Assembly: GCA_963971405.1 (NCBI GenBank)
Contig: OZ020484.1
Coordinates: 42,368,770 to 42,432,769 of the forward strand
DNA: 64,000 nucleotides
Reading direction: 5' to 3'
Source of the DNA: Psococerastis gibbosa
Taxonomy: Eukaryota > Arthropoda > Insecta > Psocodea > Psocidae
Shown: in pieces, positions 11,419 to 21,714 of the stretch
Layout: every line of letters begins with the position of its first letter
How positions within the stretch are numbered: position 1 is the first letter of the stretch
Translations under genes and position numbers: made by a program
The notes under the pieces: model-generated
What the model saw: the letters and a program-made list of their open reading frames with translations, nothing else
What the model was told of the DNA's origin: nothing
Database searches by the model: none

Positions 11419-12065
11419 GGCGGCGATTCCACCGATCTGCAAGTGCAAAATACACATGAGGAGGCTGTTTACAAACACGGACAATTCCAAGTTGTAGAAT
11501 TTTTCAGGAGAGCGGATTTTCTGTTGAAAATTGCATTGAGTTTATAACTAATCCTAAACTTCTCAGCGCTTCTGTGCGCAATCTGGCTGCTTTTGTCACT
11601 TTTTTACAACGTGCAGGTGGACATTAAAATTTTCTGCAAGGTCGGATCAAAACCCCATTTTGTGAAAAAATGGAGTTGTCCGCGTTTGTAACCAAGCTCC
11701 TCACATACGGTGACGTGGTAGCAGACATTCAACCCTTGGGGGGGGGGGGGGTGTTTCCGACGACCTCTCATTGCAGAATGCAAATGACATTGACGGAAAT
11801 TTGAATTTTTCTTCTTATAGAAGTCTATTAATATGTTATTACTTAACATATCCCATGAAGACATTTTTTAATTTTAGGTTGTTTGTTTGTGATTTTATGA
11901 TCATTGATCAATTTTAACTATGGCATAGAGTAAAACAAAAAATTCCGTCAATGTCATTTGCATTCTGCAATGAGAGGTCGGTGGAAACCTCGCCTTTATT
12001 AATGATATCTGCTACCACGTCACCGTATGTGTATTTTGCACTTGCAGGTCGGTGGAATCCCCGCC
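11419..12065. mobile_element. Large family-A relative with different outer arms
   Basis: The terminal repeats begin GGCGGCGATTCCACCGA and pair with TCGGTGGAATCCCCGCC. The outer arms (CTGCAAGTGCAAAATACACA) differ from the other copies. The inner half contains the family-A centre (11704-12015) with a 13-base G run. It is flanked by TAA on the left and TTA on the right, so one side has changed. Confidence 0.8.
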
Positions 12066-13599
12066 TTAGCGATTTAGGAAAGTTAACTTAGCATTTCTCG
12101 GTGCTCTCAGTTAAATCGGGAGTTTTCTAAGGTAGGCCAAATCTTGTAGCATGGGTCGCTCACACTTGGCTGTGCGTGGTGCTGGCCAGGAGACAAGGTC
12201 TCCCCTTTGCCTCGTGTTGTAGGTTATATATTTCATATCAATTAGTTGCTAGATAATATGAGTAATTTTATAGTAAATAATTTTCCTATGGTTAAATTTC
12301 GGATCCCTCGACATCCCCTATCCCAAAGCACAGAATTGATCGATGGGATTGGGTATTTTAGAACGGACAGACTAATTCATTACAACACAGTAATAATGAC
12401 AGGGTATACCTACGCAGGGTATTGGAACGTGAATTTTCAATAGCTTTCTTCCAATTTTTCTATCTTTGTGAATTAATGAATTAATTATAAGTCAGAAGTA
12501 GCAAGGCTCGGTTTGTTTACAAAATATTTGGAAGTCTCCGCCTTAAGGCTATTGGTTTTTCGTGTTTATTTATTTATTTGTTATGGTGTTTTTGTTTGTG
12601 GGACGCCTATTATTTTCATTGTAATGAATCATTACATATATATTCTATTCTAAGGCCAACGAGGAATAAATTAATTTCGTTAAAAAGACTAGGTCATCAT
12701 TTGCTTAAAAAATATTTTGAAATCTCTGCCTTAAGTAACCCGAGAATACCTTATAAGAACTAGTGGGGACTATTAAGGATTGAAGTGGGGTATCAGATAG
12801 TATCTTAATGCAAAATATACTTCTATGTAAAATTACTCTGCAAAGTTATCCACACGAATAGCATTCGAAATAGCTTCAGAATTAAATTATTATGCAATAT
12901 GCACTTGAAGCAAACATTATTCTCAACCAAAGAGAGTGATGAGCTTTCGAATTGAATTATTTCTGTTGTAAAGACACGAGACTTATTTTGGTGCAAATTG
13001 GCACTAACCAGACAATTAAAATGTGTAATTTGAAGCCTTTGAAGCCTGTTCCACAACTTTTGCTCATTCTCTCTCACATTAATTGGGTTTCAGAACTAAA
13101 ATATTTTATCCCGCAGCGTTCTGCATTAACTCATGCGTTATTGTTGTGGGGGGCGTCGGGTTTTGAAAATCCGGGTGAGGCAAAGCTGGTCAAAATATTA
13201 TCAGGTTAAATACGCATGCATACATTTTTAGATGTAAAAAATAAATACGCAGACACGCAGTCAGGCTTCACTGATGTGCAGTGATAATTGACACCAAAAT
13301 GTTTTGGACAGTACTAATATTTTTGGTTTTATTTAAAATCCAAAATAATTGAGAGCAGACACCAAATGTCTATTTGTTAAAAAAAAAAAATAAACACGTT
13401 TTTTGGTTCCAGGGACCTCAAAACTTGTACAAATCCGTTCAAATCTAGAAACCATTACCTATATTCGACCACCACAAAGCTTTCCTTATACTAACGAATA
13501 AATAAGAAAACAATAATAAGGAATGCCCCCCTGTATCCGCCCATGACGCAGAGTATTATTCACCAACCTTAAGTTATAACAGGCATTAGTGGCTTGAGA

Positions 13600-14215
13600 A
13601 AACCTGGTCTTCCTGGGCTTTGAACCCACAGTCAATGCTTATCCGAGGCCTTAACCACTGGAAAGATCATGGGTTTGAATCCCGCCAAGTCAAATTTTTG
13701 TTTAAAACATGCTGCGTAGAAAATTAGCACCTCAGATTTATTGTTTTTATCTACTTTTTATTTTTTATTTAATTAACAAAGCAAGTTATTAAAGATTTGG
13801 CTCATGTAAGTTGTAGAAGACTACTTCATGCATCATATAATAGGAAATATTAAATTTTTGGTTCCTGAGTTCTTTCATAAGAAACAGTGGGGACTAAAAT
13901 TTCTCGTAGTTTGGGATTTTTAGTAAAACTACAAAACCGATAAGTAGAAATACCCGATTACAATTCATATCATATTATGATTATGAACGAAGTAGTCTTC
14001 TACAACTTTAATGAGGCAAATTTTTAATAACTTGCTAAGTTAATGAAATAAAAAATGAAAAGTATGGGAAAATGTTGGGGTGCCAATTTTCTACTTAGCA
14101 TTTTATCCTCTTAATTTCGGTTATAACAAGGAGGCTGTCTCTTTAGCATAAGTCAGTTTAATGTCAGTATTATATGCCATATAATGCTGCAACATATTAA
14201 GTTACCCTTTTTCGC
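13600..14215 (+). mobile_element. SINE family 2 copy split by a palindromic MITE
   Basis: Head sequence with GGTTTGAATCCCGCCAAGTC lies at 13600-13725. The family tail (CGGTTATAACAAGGAGGCTG to ATAATGCTGCAACATATTAA) lies at 14105-14213. The intervening DNA is the family-C MITE at about 13740-14098. Confidence 0.65.
13740..14098. mobile_element. Palindromic MITE (family C), decayed
   Basis: Arms with AAAGATTTGGCTCATGTAAG (13789-13808) and the matching TAGTCTTCTACAACTTTAAT (13994-14013) remain, while the terminal GAGTGTACAG ends are lost. It splits a SINE. Confidence 0.72.
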
Positions 14216-14604
14216 CAAAGTCAACCCTGCAGAGATGAGTAATAAAAATAAAAATAATGAGGCACTTCTGAAATATAGAAATAATTTTGGCAATTTGGAA
14301 AAATCTCGAACGGTAAAATATCGAAATCGATCATGAAAAATGTCGAGTGGATGGCATCGAAACGCATTGCTGGTTACCCCGGAAGAGGGGAGGGGGGGGG
14401 GCTCAGGGTAATAGGGATATCTCAGCGTTTCCGGACATTGCCCAAGTCTCCGCTGCTTTCAAACCAAACTCATTTCCGTCTATATCTCGGGGGATCGCTC
14501 ACGATCCCTTTGCAACTGGCAACCCAAACATTTGCGATCTAATTTTTTTTGACTTAGCTTGCATATTTACAGGTTTTTTTATTGAACTGCATCATGTTGC
14601 TGTT

Positions 14605-14970
14605 GTTTCTAACGCCTACTTTCAACCTTTCTGCTTTAAGCAACCCTGTCAGCCTGGCGGAGGGAGTGAGTCTATTTGTTAACTGGAGGCACCCTAAGGG
14701 CAGACTCTTTCACCTCGAGGGAAAGGGGAGTTGACTGACAGGGTGGATCTCCTGATTATAGTGGATTCTGAACCACTTAGGGAACATGGTAAAGGCACAC
14801 GATTAAATCAGAGGTGACCAGGACTCGACAGGTACATAGACTGACTGGTGTAGTCTCAGCGCGTTATCACGTCCTACCAAGTTCCCCTGCCAACGTTGTG
14901 CACACTACCATGTTTCCCGCAGTTTGAAACATGCTCTGCTCTAATGTATTCAACATGGTAAGGCCGTTGG
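14605..14970 (-). repeat. Dispersed repeat Y, intronic copy
   Basis: It matches 41677-42031 end to end in reverse, from AACGCCTACTTTCAACC to TGGTAAGGCCGTTGGC. Confidence 0.7.
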
Positions 14971-15041
14971 CTTGGACTGCATCATAGGTAGCTACGTTGC
15001 ATGCTATTTAAATTAATTTTCTATGAAGTTCTTAGGGCTAA

Positions 15042-15260
15042 AGAGACATATAGATTAGTGGTACGGACTCCCACTTTCACCCGAAAGGTTGTTGGTTCGA
15101 ATCCCAAATTACCTACATTTTCCGGCCATGCTTCGGAGGGCATGTGAAGCAGACGGTCCCGGGCCTACCTAGTTGAGTGTAAGAAAGGGCTTTATATCCC
15201 TAACTCCGCTAGGTTGGCTTATTAATAGAACAAAAAGGTCCTTATTTATTTATTTATTTA
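15042..15260 (+). mobile_element. SINE family 1 copy
   Basis: Head (TAGATTAGTGGTACGGACT), B box (TTGGTTCGAATCC), body and a TTATTTATTTATTTA tail are all present. It lies in the intron, antisense to the TIA-1/Rox8 gene, less than 500 bp downstream of the exon at 15725. Confidence 0.87.
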
Positions 15261-15724
15261 AGAAAGGGTTAGTCGTACTTACATCGCCATTGGTGTTAGT
15301 AGTCATTACAGGCAAGGGCCTCATAGTCATCCGGCAATTAGGTTGGAGCCCGTTGCCAGGGGAATAGGGCGACGCATAGCAATTTTATTTAATATTTATT
15401 ATATACGAAATCTACTAATGCATTTAAATAAGTTTTCAAGAATTTTCCATTAGCCTATTGGCCACATTTTTTTAATTGCATCATGGGACTACCACAGCAA
15501 CAATAGTTTTTTGCACAAATCTAATTCAATAATTTGTGGCAAAATCTGTATTTAAGAGGTAGGTAATCATTTATCTGATTTATCGAAATGCGATCAATTT
15601 TTATGATATATTTTATGTTTACACTTATAAGTCTTTCTTTCTCTCCCCCCCCCCCCAGTTTGTGTCACAAGGAGTGGTCACATTGGGTGGACTTAAGCTA
15701 TAAGAATAATACTAGTGTACTTAC

Positions 15725-15812
15725 GATATATCTCCAAACGGCGCAAACGCATCCCTAAGTGTTTGAGTATCAATTTCTGGACTAAGATCTCCTACAAATA
15801 TATGGTAGTGCT
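15725..15812 (-). CDS. Rox8/TIA1: TIA-1/Rox8 exon: start of RRM2 with RNP2
   Basis: This 88-bp exon encodes the beginning of RRM2: [16 protein letters not shown], then [24 protein letters not shown] is the RNP2 strand typical of TIA-family RRM2, and [11 protein letters not shown] is helix 1 to strand 2. The exon enters with two bases of a split codon and leaves with two (TC) that join G from the next exon to make serine. The acceptor is preceded by a long pyrimidine tract (positions 15815-15835 on the minus strand) ending TTGTTCCAG. The donor is GTAAGT at 15724-15719. The RRM1 exon expected upstream on the minus strand, at higher coordinates, was not recognised anywhere up to 64000. Confidence 0.95.
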
Positions 15813-16086
15813 CTGGAACAAAAGAAAAAAAAAGTTACATAGTGCTGCTAAAATGTAACATAGCGCATTGTTCATTTTTGTGGAATCATTAAAGCAGCTG
15901 AGACAATCCCGAAAACATCATGGCTATAAAACTGGATAAGTTGGCTAACTGAAAGTTTCATAGTTGCGACATTCAGTCTTTTCCAAGCAGGCGTTGACAA
16001 CGTATGAAAAATGGCGGCCAAACTTTGGTCTCCAAATTGCGCCAAATTCAAATTTTCTGTCAGAAATCATACTACCAGCACGTACC

Positions 16087-16260
16087 AGCAGCCTGATCAT
16101 GGCGGTATCATGACCGGTATTTATTTAATCCCCTGGTATTAAAAATGTAAACAAGATAATTTTATAATGGAAAGTGCTATTCAAAATTTGTTTGTTTACA
16201 TTTTTAATACCAGAGAATTAAATAAATACCGGTATTATAATCGCCATGATCAGGCTTCAG
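16087..16260. mobile_element. Palindromic element (family D)
   Basis: Ends AGCAGCCTGATCATGGCG / CGCCATGATCAGGCTTCAG, then GGTATTTATTTAAT and its inverted copy. Total about 174 bp. The centre holds TGTAAACAAGATAATTTTAT. Confidence 0.78.
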
Positions 16261-16476
16261 AATGTCAACCAGTATTTTATTATTACATTTTACTTTAGTG
16301 ATCTGCCTGCATCTCAATTATTTTTTGTAATCTTCAACTGTGAATTTTGAATTTTTACTTGTTTGTCTTTACGCTAATTTTATTTTTATATTTGTAAAAG
16401 GGGCCGAGCTGCCCAAGCATCGGACTTGTCCTTTGGGCCCCCCTTCCATTTGTGAATTGAAATTTTAATTTGAATG

Positions 16477-16629
16477 TCATACGCATCACAGACAGGATGT
16501 AGCGATGAGGAACAACGATTTTATAGCGACTTTGACAACCTCTTAGGTAATATAACCAGCGATGAAAGTGTGTTAATTGGAACAGACATGAATAGCCACG
16601 TTGGGAAGCATAGTGAAGAATTGAAATAT
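16477..16629 (+). pseudogene. LINE endonuclease fragment
   Basis: A single frame reads SYASQTGCSDEEQRFYSDFD, then VLIGTDMNSHVG. This matches the AP-like endonuclease/exonuclease/phosphatase fold of RTE-type LINEs: the YAPQTGC...EK..F block followed by .GD.N.HVG, where D and N are catalytic-site residues. Only about 50 residues remain. The preceding bases (about 16380-16450) resemble the 3' UTR of another LINE. Confidence 0.75.
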
Positions 16630-16784
16630 TGTAATTGAGGTAAATGTTGTTTTAAAATAAATTAGAATTAGAATTAGAATTTTACTTCTATTTCAGGTCT
16701 ATTTTTACAAAACCCAAACCCCTTGGTTGGCGTGGCGACAAGAAAGGAGTACCGAAGCCAAATCGGACCAATCAACCGCCATAA

Positions 16785-17168
16785 GGCGCCCATTCCACCG
16801 ACCGGCTAGGGCTATTTACAAAAACGGTGACGTGGTAGCAGACATTCAAGACTTAGGCGGGGTTTCCACCGACCTCGCATTGCAGAATTGACGGAAATGT
16901 TTATTTTCCTCTATGCCATAGTTAAAATTGATCAATGATCATACAGTAAAATCACAAACAAACAAACTAAAATTAAAAAATGGTGTCATGGTATATGTTA
17001 AGTACAAACATTTTAATAGATTTCTATAAAAAGAAAAATTCTAATTTCCGTCAATGTCATTTGCATTCTGCAATGCGAGGTCGGTGGAAACGCCACCTAA
17101 GTCTTGAATGTCTGCTTCCACGTTACCGTTTTTGTAAATAGCCCTAGCCCGTCGGTGGAATGGGCGCC
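16785..17168. mobile_element. Composite palindromic MITE (family A), TAA target duplication
   Basis: 384 bp, flanked by TAA at 16782-16784 and 17169-17171. The outer arms are 16785-16852 and 17101-17168, 68 bp each. The inner MITE occupies 16856-17097 and is itself flanked by TTA/TAA. Confidence 0.9.
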
Positions 17169-17951
17169 TAAGCAGTCTTTGTAGGCCTACTCTAAGGCCT
17201 AAGCTATTGGTCAGGGGCCATACATGGAAAAAATTCCTTTCAGACCGGCCATGTTCAACAACCCGTCGTACTAAAAGAGTTAAAGAGTATAATGCACAAA
17301 GAGAGTATAAACTCTCAAACGAAGCCCGCTTTCTCTTCGCCCCAGTATCATCTACGATCAGGTATCCAACCCTATATCTACAAAGAGATGCCAACAGGTT
17401 TGCCAATCACTAGACGCGACTTCCCCCTCTTTACAAACTTAAATAGATAAGCGAGATCAATACGTTACATCTCAGGCAGAAACTCTTGTTAAAATACCAA
17501 ACTAAGGACCTAGATGATCAAAGGCGTAGGAATATCTCAATTCAAAGTTTTGATTAGATGAAAAGAGGGTTTACAAACGGGATCGGAAAACGTGGGGGCA
17601 GACAACAAAATATATAACGAAAAGTTGCCACCCTTAACGCGGTCTTGCTTCTTTTCTTCCTTGACATCTTGTGCCTCCTTTCGCTATGGTAGTCCAACCC
17701 TGTCAAAGATGTTGAATAGCTATAAATGCTGAATAACATCAAATTTTTTTTTCTTCAACTATGCCACGTTCCGTTTTTCCTGTGATTTTTTTTACCCACT
17801 TTCGATAAAACCAATTCTTTATATTATACGAGATACAAATTGTCTACTACGAATTACTAGTTCAATAAAACGAAAAAAATTGTCTGCTGATATCCTATCC
17901 AAAAGGATCAGCACTTCACAAGGCAGTGCATAGCAAATTAACAAATTCTTA

Positions 17952-18348
17952 GGCGCATATTCCACCGACCGGCTAGGGCAAATTCCAGAAACGGTGACGT
18001 GTTAGCAGACATTCAAGACTTAGGCGGGGTTTCCACCGACCTTACATTGCAGAATGCAAATTACATTGACGAAAATATTTGTTTTACTCTATGCCATAGT
18101 TAAAATTGATCAATGATCATAGAGTAAAATCACAAACAAACAAACTAAAATTTAAAAAAAATGCTTCATGGGATATGTTAAGTACTAACATTTTAATAGA
18201 TTTCTATAAAAAGAAAAATTCAAATTTCCGTCAATGTCATTTGCATTCTGCAATGCGATGTCGGTGGAAACCCCGCCTAAGTCTTGAATGTCTGCTAACA
18301 CGTCACCGTATTTGTATTTAGCCCTAGCCGGTCGGTGGAATATGCGCC
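17952..18348. mobile_element. Composite palindromic MITE (family A), TTA target duplication
   Basis: 397 bp, flanked by TTA at 17949-17951 and 18349-18351. The outer arms are 68 bp each (17952-18019 and 18281-18348). The inner MITE is 18023-18277. Confidence 0.9.
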
Positions 18349-18369
18349 TTAAGTATTGATTTTCTGTTC

Positions 18370-18455
18370 CATTACGAAGCCAAACTAATGGAGTTAGAGT
18401 TATAAAGCCCCCTCTTACACTCAACTAGGGGCCCGGAAAGGCCTGCTTCTTCATC
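18370..18455 (-). mobile_element. SINE family 1 fragment
   Basis: Only the 3' body remains (AATGGAGTTAGAGTTATAAA to CCTGCTTCTTC). Confidence 0.7.
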
Positions 18456-18459
18456 TATA

Positions 18460-19850
18460 GTAGCCTATTAGAAGTTACAAACAATAATTACTTTATGAAA
18501 ATCAAGCTTTTTTAGCAGTCTAGACATTCTAAGGCAATGGCAAAAGAGTTTTTACTCCTTTTTTGTGCATGCTGAATCTCGCTCTTAGTTGTCGTTTTTT
18601 GCTCTCTGCACGTTGTCTCAAACCAATCTTTACTTGTCTCTTTTGCTCAGAAACTTTCAAAGTGTTTGCTGTCATGGACATTTACCGGGAACGCTTCCAC
18701 TTGTTGGTTCTCCCCTACCCCCGATTTTTGTTTACAAAGTGATTTTGGGGGAATTTGCATCAGGTGGGTGCTCTACATTCTATTGTGGCAACCTCCCCGT
18801 TCCTCTTTCCGCCAATCTTCCTCTCATTTTTTTTTGATATTTTCCGACAAATTACTTTGAATCAATTTTTCTTTTCGAGACAGTTTGTAATTTGACTTTT
18901 AGGTACCTACCTTATGGGAAAGGCTTTAAATTGTTTTTTTCGTTCATGGTAGCTTTATTGCATCAACATAATCATTAGTCGTGCCTTCAGGGTTAAGGCA
19001 GAGATTTGAAAATATTTTGTAAACAAACAAACGACCCAGCCATTTCGAAGAAATTAACTAATTTCTCGTTCCACAGCTACCTTGATCTGAAAATCAGCTG
19101 TCCCGGTAAATGTACGTTCTTTCAATTGAAATATTATTAGGCTACTCCAAAATACCCGATTAAGTCCATTATTCAGACAATACATGCTGTTGTGTCCGGT
19201 TTTGCTTGCTTAATAACGACATAAAAGCTAAAGTTAATTATTAATTGGTTATTCGTCGAACGTAGTTTAATAAGAGAATAACATGAAATGAAGTCTACCT
19301 AACAGAGTAACAGAGGGCTTTTAGTGGCTTCTATAAAAAAGCACCTAACCTGATTTGAATTACCTAAGCAATTTTTATTTTTAAATTAAATACATAGATA
19401 GATAATAGATAGAACTCATCCATTATATTTCCAGTTCTATTTCATACAATTAATTTTCATTGTACAGGTATTAATATTAATCACATTTAACTTAATTACA
19501 AATAAACTTTAGTGACAAGAATTTTAAAGTTAGTGCCAAAAACAACTAAGTATGTAAATAGCAAAGCATTTCAAATTTATATACAGCACTAATTATAACA
19601 GAAGAACTAAAACTGTAATTTTAAATCAGCATTATGTTAACAACGCGGCAATAAATGGAAAGTAACAATGGCAAATTAATTAGCGGGAAAAATTACAACC
19701 TGGTGAATAACAAAGTGATGCTTGTCGGTGAGAGATGCTCGACAATGAGATGCGACGTTTTGAGAGCCCTTAACCTGTTGCCACCACTCTTCTCTATTTT
19801 CCAATTTTCCCTTCATTTAACCGGATTTTCCAACGGATCATTTTTGCTTT
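18460..19850. other. No recognised feature
   Basis: AT-rich, with an ATAGATAGATAATAGATAG microsatellite near 19396. No repeat family or exon was recognised. Confidence 0.6.
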
Positions 19851-19854
19851 CCAA

Positions 19855-20660
19855 TTTATACGTAGTATAAGGAAAGCTTTGTGATGGTAGAAATTTTCGA
19901 TTCCGAGATTTCAACGGATTTACACGTTTTGAGGTACCAGGAACCCAAAAAAGTGTTTTTTACGAAATGTCAGTCTGTCTGTCGCTCTGTCGCGCTCTGT
20001 CTGTCTGTCTGTCTGTCTGTTCACCGATTTCCGGGCAAACTACTCGGTTGATCACAAAAATCATACCTCGGAACATTTTTTTTAATTTGGGCTAACTTAA
20101 TTTGGGGGGTTTTATTCTCTAAAAACCCCAAAAAAACGTCTAAAAAAATAATTTCTCAAAAATGGCTCCAACGATTTCTTTTAAATTCACATATGTATAC
20201 TGTAGTCGTTATTAATGTTAACGAAATGCGGGGGGTCGCTTGCCCCTTGATAGGTTGCTTCTGGGGGTAAAAACATAAAAATAACTTAATTTTAATGAAA
20301 AATGACTAAAACATAATTTTTCAGCGAAACCTTTCTATCGATGATTTCTACCTTCAGGTATGTTTTAGGTGTTAAATTGAGTAACGAAACCGGACAGGTT
20401 GCTTTCCCAGAAAAGTATCTGGGCTTGTAAAAAAAATGTTTTTTTGAAAAAACCCTGCCAGTATTGCTGTGTGGTAATGTGTTGGTCTGACCTATCTGGA
20501 ATTTACCTCACCTCCAGTGACGTCAGGTGGACAACCCCCCCCCCCACCGAGATGTCGGAAATTTAACCATAGGAAAATTATTTACCATGAAATTACTCAT
20601 TTTCTATATCTTCTAATTTTGATAAATTGAAAAGCATGTTTGAGTAAACTCCGACTGGTT
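19855..20660. repeat. Dispersed repeat X, fullest copy
   Basis: It runs from AGTATAAGGAAAGCTTTGTG through a GTCTGTCTGTCTGTCT microsatellite and CGCTTGCCCCTTGATAGG to CATTTTCTATATC. It contains a 13-base C run next to CACCTCCAGTGACGTCAGGT. Confidence 0.75.
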
Positions 20661-20859
20661 CTTTATGTTCAATTTATCCGAATCATAGTGACATGAAAAA
20701 ACATGGTAACTACTTAATTAATACCTTGTTATATTATAATTTTTTTAAAGGACTTTTTATGGACCCAGGTACCTTGTCCAATGCCAACGACCCCATAGAT
20801 TTCGGATATTGCTTGTATTGTTTCCTTATGCAATACCTTAGTTACTACTTCACGACTGC

Positions 20860-21710
20860 GATGGAATGAAAACATTCTTAACACATCCAAGCGCATCCGC
20901 AGAACAATTTACAAATTAAGACGCCTGAGAAATATCTTAGATATGGCTGGTATTAGAGAAGTCTATTACGCAATAGTACAGTCAATAGCTAATTACTGCA
21001 TACTAGCCTGGGGTGGTGCAGCAAAGGTACATCTAGAACCAGTCAAAATGGCCCTCAAATGTGCCTTGCGGGTTGCCATGAACAAACAATTCCAACATCC
21101 TTCCGCTCCCCTATTTGAAGAGTTTAACGTCCCGACTCTAGAAACTAGCTATATTGAACAAATTCTCATATACAGATTCAAAAATTTCTACCATAACCTT
21201 ACACACACAGCCCGTGACACCAGACTAGCAGAAGATCGTTGCCTCATAACACCACAATTCAAAACGTCGCTATTTAAACACTCCCATACATATATTTCAA
21301 TAATTTCAAAAATAACTCCATCCCTCTATCAATTAAAAAAGCCCCAAGTCTCAATATATACAAGTCCCTTATAAGGAAGTCTATTGAAATTATCATGCGA
21401 AATAACCTGTCCTGAATTGCCTTGCTAAAAAGTTAATGTTCATTTTAAAGTTCATTTTATTATATTTCGTTTTATTTTTGTATTTTAATAACACGACCTG
21501 AAGTTAATTGTTTTGTTTTGTACCACAATTTTAAAAGAATTTATTTTGTATTGTAGATTAAGTGTTTAGAATAAGTTTTAATGTAAATGTTATCAATTAG
21601 GTCGAGGGGCCCATCACGGAAATTCCCCAAGGTGCCCCTCTGAACCAATAATGAAATGTATGTAGAATGTATTTCTCGATAAATAAATTTAATTTACTTT
21701 ACTTTTACAT
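20860..21710 (+). mobile_element. 5'-truncated Jockey-like LINE end
   Basis: A readable frame from about 20880 to 21374 shows the post-catalytic region of a Jockey-like reverse transcriptase: YYAIVQSIANYCILAWGGA, then APLFEEFNVPTLETSYIEQI and a basic RDTRLA segment. The YYA..QS...Y....WG pattern is typical. No endonuclease or FADD core is present. The 3' UTR ends GATAAATAAATTTAATTT near 21700. The insertion begins near 20855; no target-site duplication was found. The coding part ends at a TAA at 21372-21374. Confidence 0.85.
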
Positions 21711-21714
21711 GTCA

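Larger units (their letters stand above)
9029..15724 (-). other. Intron within TIA-1/Rox8 RRM2 (about 6.7 kb)
   Basis: This large intron lies between the first and second RRM2 exons. It contains a TTAA-flanked element (9759-10439), a 647-bp Harbinger-like MITE (11419-12065), part of repeat X, a SINE split by another MITE (13600-14215), a family-Y repeat and a SINE (15042-15260). Stretches 9030-9750, 10445-11340 and 12445-13390 show nothing recognisable. Confidence 0.85.

Noticed and set aside
17041-17413. Open frames on both strands beside a MITE
   Set aside because: The minus-strand frame runs through the right arm of a MITE. The plus-strand frame (MVRGHTWKKFLSD...) has no recognised domain.
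20000-20025. GTCTGTCTGTCT microsatellite as a regulatory site
   Set aside because: It is a simple repeat internal to dispersed repeat X.
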